Positions 6,259 through 8,648 of a stretch of DNA of 8,648 bases are shown in pieces; positions within the stretch are counted from its first letter, which is position 1, and each line of letters opens with the position of its first letter. The position numbers were made by a program, and so were the translations under genes. The DNA comes from Gemmatimonadota bacterium. Lineage in GTDB: Bacteria > Latescibacterota > UBA2968 > UBA8231. Under the pieces are notes generated by a model. It saw only the letters and a program-made list of their open reading frames with translations. It made no database searches and was not told the origin of the DNA. Location of the stretch: positions 1 through 8,648 of the forward strand of contig JAPPEF010000024.1 in NCBI GenBank assembly GCA_028875335.1. The letters are read 5' to 3'.

Positions 6259-6313
6259 CCTCCGTATGTACCCTTAAAACTCGGATTTTTCACGGTTTTG
6301 AAAGGTGCCGCCG

Positions 6314-8648
6314 ATGAATATCCGCACGAAACACTTCTCGCGCTTTGTGGTGGTCAGCGCCGTGCTTTTGCTTTGGTCGAATGGGGTCGGGGATTTGTTG
6401 GCTCAAGCAGGTCATCGGATCGACCGCAGTGCGAATCAAGTCGTCGTCGGATCCGATCACTGGGAACACTGGGAATTTGCGCCCGGTACAATCCAGATTT
6501 CCCCACTCGGAGAGGTGCGGCCCAATCGCGTCCACAAGAACACCAACGCCGCGCTGGATATCGTCGATTTTCTGCGCTATAACCCTCCAGATTATATCTC
6601 TAAAAAAAAGAAAGAGCCTGAAGACATCGTCCTGCTCGACGCCATTCAGGGCGGCTCCAACCGCACAGGAGTCGTCGCCGCCCTAGATGGCGACTTGACC
6701 ACGTATTGGGAACCTGATCCGGTCGCTGAAAATGTAGATCTGTCGTCTCAGTGGTGGTTTACCGTGGATTTGGGCCGCGTTGTCTTCATCAACAAGATCG
6801 CGCTAAAATTCGTCGAGGAGGGAATGGGCGATCCCTTTCTTTTATTCGATGTCCTAGTGTCGGACGGACAGAAGCCAGTACAGGCAATCGGCGGATCGAG
6901 CATTGAGTTCTTTCCAGTGCTCCAGACGCTAAAGCCCAACAAAAGCCAGCGAACCTTTGAGGTCGAACTCGACCCAGTAGGGCTCGACCAGCGCCGGGCT
7001 GTGGGACGCTTTGTCCAAGTGGTTGTGCAGGCCAGCGATTTTGGCCGCGGCCGAGAAGTATCCCCAGAGGAGTACGATCAGCTACCCTCCGAGGACCGAG
7101 GGATCATTGAGTTTAGCAAGCGTCAGGTCGATGGGCGGGAGATCGTGGTCAAACAGGAAGTGTACGAGTCCCTCGATCCGCAGCGGCGGGGGACGATACG
7201 CTACTTTCGGCGCGAGCGGCCCCGGTTGGCCGAACTCGAAGTCTGGACCCAAGGCGACGACTTGGCCAGTGGGGCCTTGCGGCGCAATGGCTCCATTTCT
7301 ACTACGGTGCCCGGCAGTATCAATCCCCAATTGATGATCGATGGCGATATAACCAGCGTAGAGGGGCTGGGCCTATTCAACATCGAGAATCGGTTAGAGG
7401 ACGAGTTGTTCATTGACTTGGGCTCGTTCTTTTGGATCCATAGCCACAGGATGAGTTTCACGGAGTACGCCCTTGGGAACCATCGATTGGAATTTTCGGA
7501 CGGTTCGCGGGAGGTGGACGGAGGCCTCAAGTGGATCACTGCCGTGCGGCGCGAGCAAGTAAAGCGGGGCGTCGCGGGCGCCCTCAACGTTGATGGCAAT
7601 GACTTCGATCCGATAAAGGGGCGCTTTTTTCGCTTAGTGTTTGAAGTAGAACATGTGCGCCTTCCCAACCGGAGCGCTACTAGGTTGAGTGAGATACAAC
7701 TTTTTGGCGAGGGGTTTTTGCCAGAGGTGCAACTCGAGTCGGACCTGATCCGGTTGGGTGGTAGCCGCAACTTGATCTCCCTTGAGTGGGATGCGCACAC
7801 GCCGCCTGGAACCGAGGTCCAGCTTCAGACCCGCACCGGCGACACCTTGGGCGAGATCGTGCACTACTTCAAAAAGGATGGGACCGAAATCTCCGAAGCA
7901 GCCTACAACAAACTATTGAGCATTTTTCGCGGCGATACTGTGTCCGAGGAAGTCGCCGGCGCAGACTGGGAGCCGTGGAGCGTGCCCTACGACGAGCCAG
8001 GAGGCAGTCCTATCACCTCGCCGTCGCCGCGGGAATTTCTCAAGGTGCGGGCGATATTGCGCTCGGCAGAACCGGATGTGGCGGCGAGTTTGTCAGGACT
8101 GCGGCTGAACTTTGCCGAGCCGGTAGCGCGGCGTCTCTTGGGGGAGGTAGTGCCCAGTCAGGTAGATCGGCTGGGGGCTGAGACACCTTTTTCGGTGTAT
8201 GTGCGACCCGAGTTTGGCGCAGGGGATGGGGGATTCAACGAGTTGTTGTTGGAAGCACCAGCGGGCATGGAGCTAACGTATGACGGGTTGTTGGGGAGCG
8301 CGGACGGGGGGGATTTTTCGCCATTGGAGGCGGAGGTGTTGATCTCTGCGGCGGACCGGGTGCATTTGTCCTTTGCCCCGCTGGAGCCGGGAAGCGAAGT
8401 GACGGTGTTGCGGATAGACTTTGCGGGGCGGCTGTTTTCTCGCGGTGGGCCGCTAAAGGTGCAACTGCGTCAAGGAGAAGATGGGGAGGGGATCTGGCAG
8501 CGCGTCGATCCAGGGGAAGCTGTGGAGACGGTCGGCAGCAATCGGCTGTTGGTGGTGGGCCAGCCGCAGAGTCGCTCGATTTTTGCGGATTTGGTGGTCG
8601 AGCCAGCGGTATTGACGCCGAATGGGGATGGGGTCAACGACGAGGTGG
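6314..8648 (+). CDS. Large secreted protein with two discoidin-like domains, N-terminal 778 residues (3' end outside window)
   Basis: The frame is open without interruption from the ATG at 6314 to the window edge. AAAGG lies 8 nt before the start. A signal peptide is clear: R4/K6, the hydrophobic run F11-L20, and cleavage after A30-Q-A32. A first discoidin-like (F5/8 type C-like) segment spans about 108-312: D125-G-D-L-T-T-Y-W, W-W-F-T-V-D-L-G (147-154), and closing L-A-E-L-E-V-W-T-Q-G (305-314). A second spans about 330-467: D343-G-D-I-T-S, F-I-D-L-G (366-370), and closing L-S-E-I-Q-L-F-G-E-G (458-467). Residues 486-600 look like a beta-sandwich, with S-L-E-W-D-A-H-T-P-P-G-T (489-500). The visible end, L-T-P-N-G-D-G-V-N-D (767-776), is typical of the junction before a C-terminal FlgD-like or gliding-motility/type IX sorting domain. 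It probably binds surface glycans or matrix at the cell exterior; the ligand is unknown. I do not recognise the whole protein as a named family. Confidence 0.85.
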   Translation, partial: MNIRTKHFSRFVVVSAVLLLWSNGVGDLLAQAGHRIDRSANQVVVGSDHWEHWEFAPGTIQISPLGEVRPNRVHKNTNAALDIVDFLRYNPPDYISKKKKEPEDIVLLDAIQGGSNRTGVVAALDGDLTTYWEPDPVAENVDLSSQWWFTVDLGRVVFINKIALKFVEEGMGDPFLLFDVLVSDGQKPVQAIGGSSIEFFPVLQTLKPNKSQRTFEVELDPVGLDQRRAVGRFVQVVVQASDFGRGREVSPEEYDQLPSEDRGIIEFSKRQVDGREIVVKQEVYESLDPQRRGTIRYFRRERPRLAELEVWTQGDDLASGALRRNGSISTTVPGSINPQLMIDGDITSVEGLGLFNIENRLEDELFIDLGSFFWIHSHRMSFTEYALGNHRLEFSDGSREVDGGLKWITAVRREQVKRGVAGALNVDGNDFDPIKGRFFRLVFEVEHVRLPNRSATRLSEIQLFGEGFLPEVQLESDLIRLGGSRNLISLEWDAHTPPGTEVQLQTRTGDTLGEIVHYFKKDGTEISEAAYNKLLSIFRGDTVSEEVAGADWEPWSVPYDEPGGSPITSPSPREFLKVRAILRSAEPDVAASLSGLRLNFAEPVARRLLGEVVPSQVDRLGAETPFSVYVRPEFGAGDGGFNELLLEAPAGMELTYDGLLGSADGGDFSPLEAEVLISAADRVHLSFAPLEPGSEVTVLRIDFAGRLFSRGGPLKVQLRQGEDGEGIWQRVDPGEAVETVGSNRLLVVGQPQSRSIFADLVVEPAVLTPNGDGVNDEV

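Noticed and set aside
6298..6686. Open frames of about 90-110 residues on the + strand in other frames over the start of the large gene
   Set aside because: They overlap the signal peptide and first domain of the surface protein, have no plausible protein features, and the 6314 frame continues for more than 2.3 kb.
1..8648. Search for CRISPR arrays, tRNA/rRNA genes, transposase genes, inverted-repeat-bounded elements or phage genes
   Set aside because: No repeated spacer pattern, RNA gene signature or mobile-element protein was seen in any frame.

Overview
This window looks like chromosomal DNA of an uncultured, moderately GC-rich Gram-negative-type bacterium. Several 2-oxoglutarate dioxygenases of the phytanoyl-CoA (PhyH) family sit beside an exported cyclase-family protein, an M28 peptidase and a large secreted protein that ends the window at a PNGDGVND motif. 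This mix resembles genomes of Poribacteria, Latescibacterota and related FCB-type lineages. That placement is an inference from gene content and is not proven. I see no tRNA, rRNA, CRISPR array, insertion sequence or phage gene.

Layout. (1) Bases 1-434 (+) hold the C-terminal part of a PhyH-family gene. It faces a second, complete PhyH gene (440-1207, -) with only 5 bp between the two stop codons. (2) A 150-bp divergent spacer leads to a two-gene unit on the + strand: a small SGNH/GDSL-type hydrolase (1358-2011) and hemJ, the membrane protoporphyrinogen IX oxidase (2026-2478). The ribosome binding site of hemJ overlaps the hydrolase stop codon. (3) A likely separate promoter then serves a cyclase-family (PF04199-like) protein with a signal peptide (2552-3529). 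A strong intrinsic-terminator hairpin follows at 3543-3572. (4) A third PhyH-like gene (3591-4697, +) starts 18 bp after that hairpin. Its iron motif reads HAH where the family has HxD. (5) An M28-type zinc aminopeptidase (4804-6171, -) is divergent from (6) a very large secreted protein. The latter is open from 6314 to the window end and has a signal peptide and two discoidin-like (F5/8 type C-like) segments; its C-terminus lies outside the window.

How the genes fit together: there is no single obvious pathway. HemJ belongs to haem synthesis. The three PhyH-like proteins, SGNH hydrolase, cyclase-family hydrolase and peptidase are small-molecule or peptide catabolic and tailoring enzymes. The large protein is probably displayed at the cell surface. 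The observations most worth following are the altered iron motif of the third PhyH protein, the glutamine-for-histidine changes in the cyclase metal motif, the terminator abutting a gene start, the uncharacterised large surface protein, and a change in + strand GC skew in the last third of the window.
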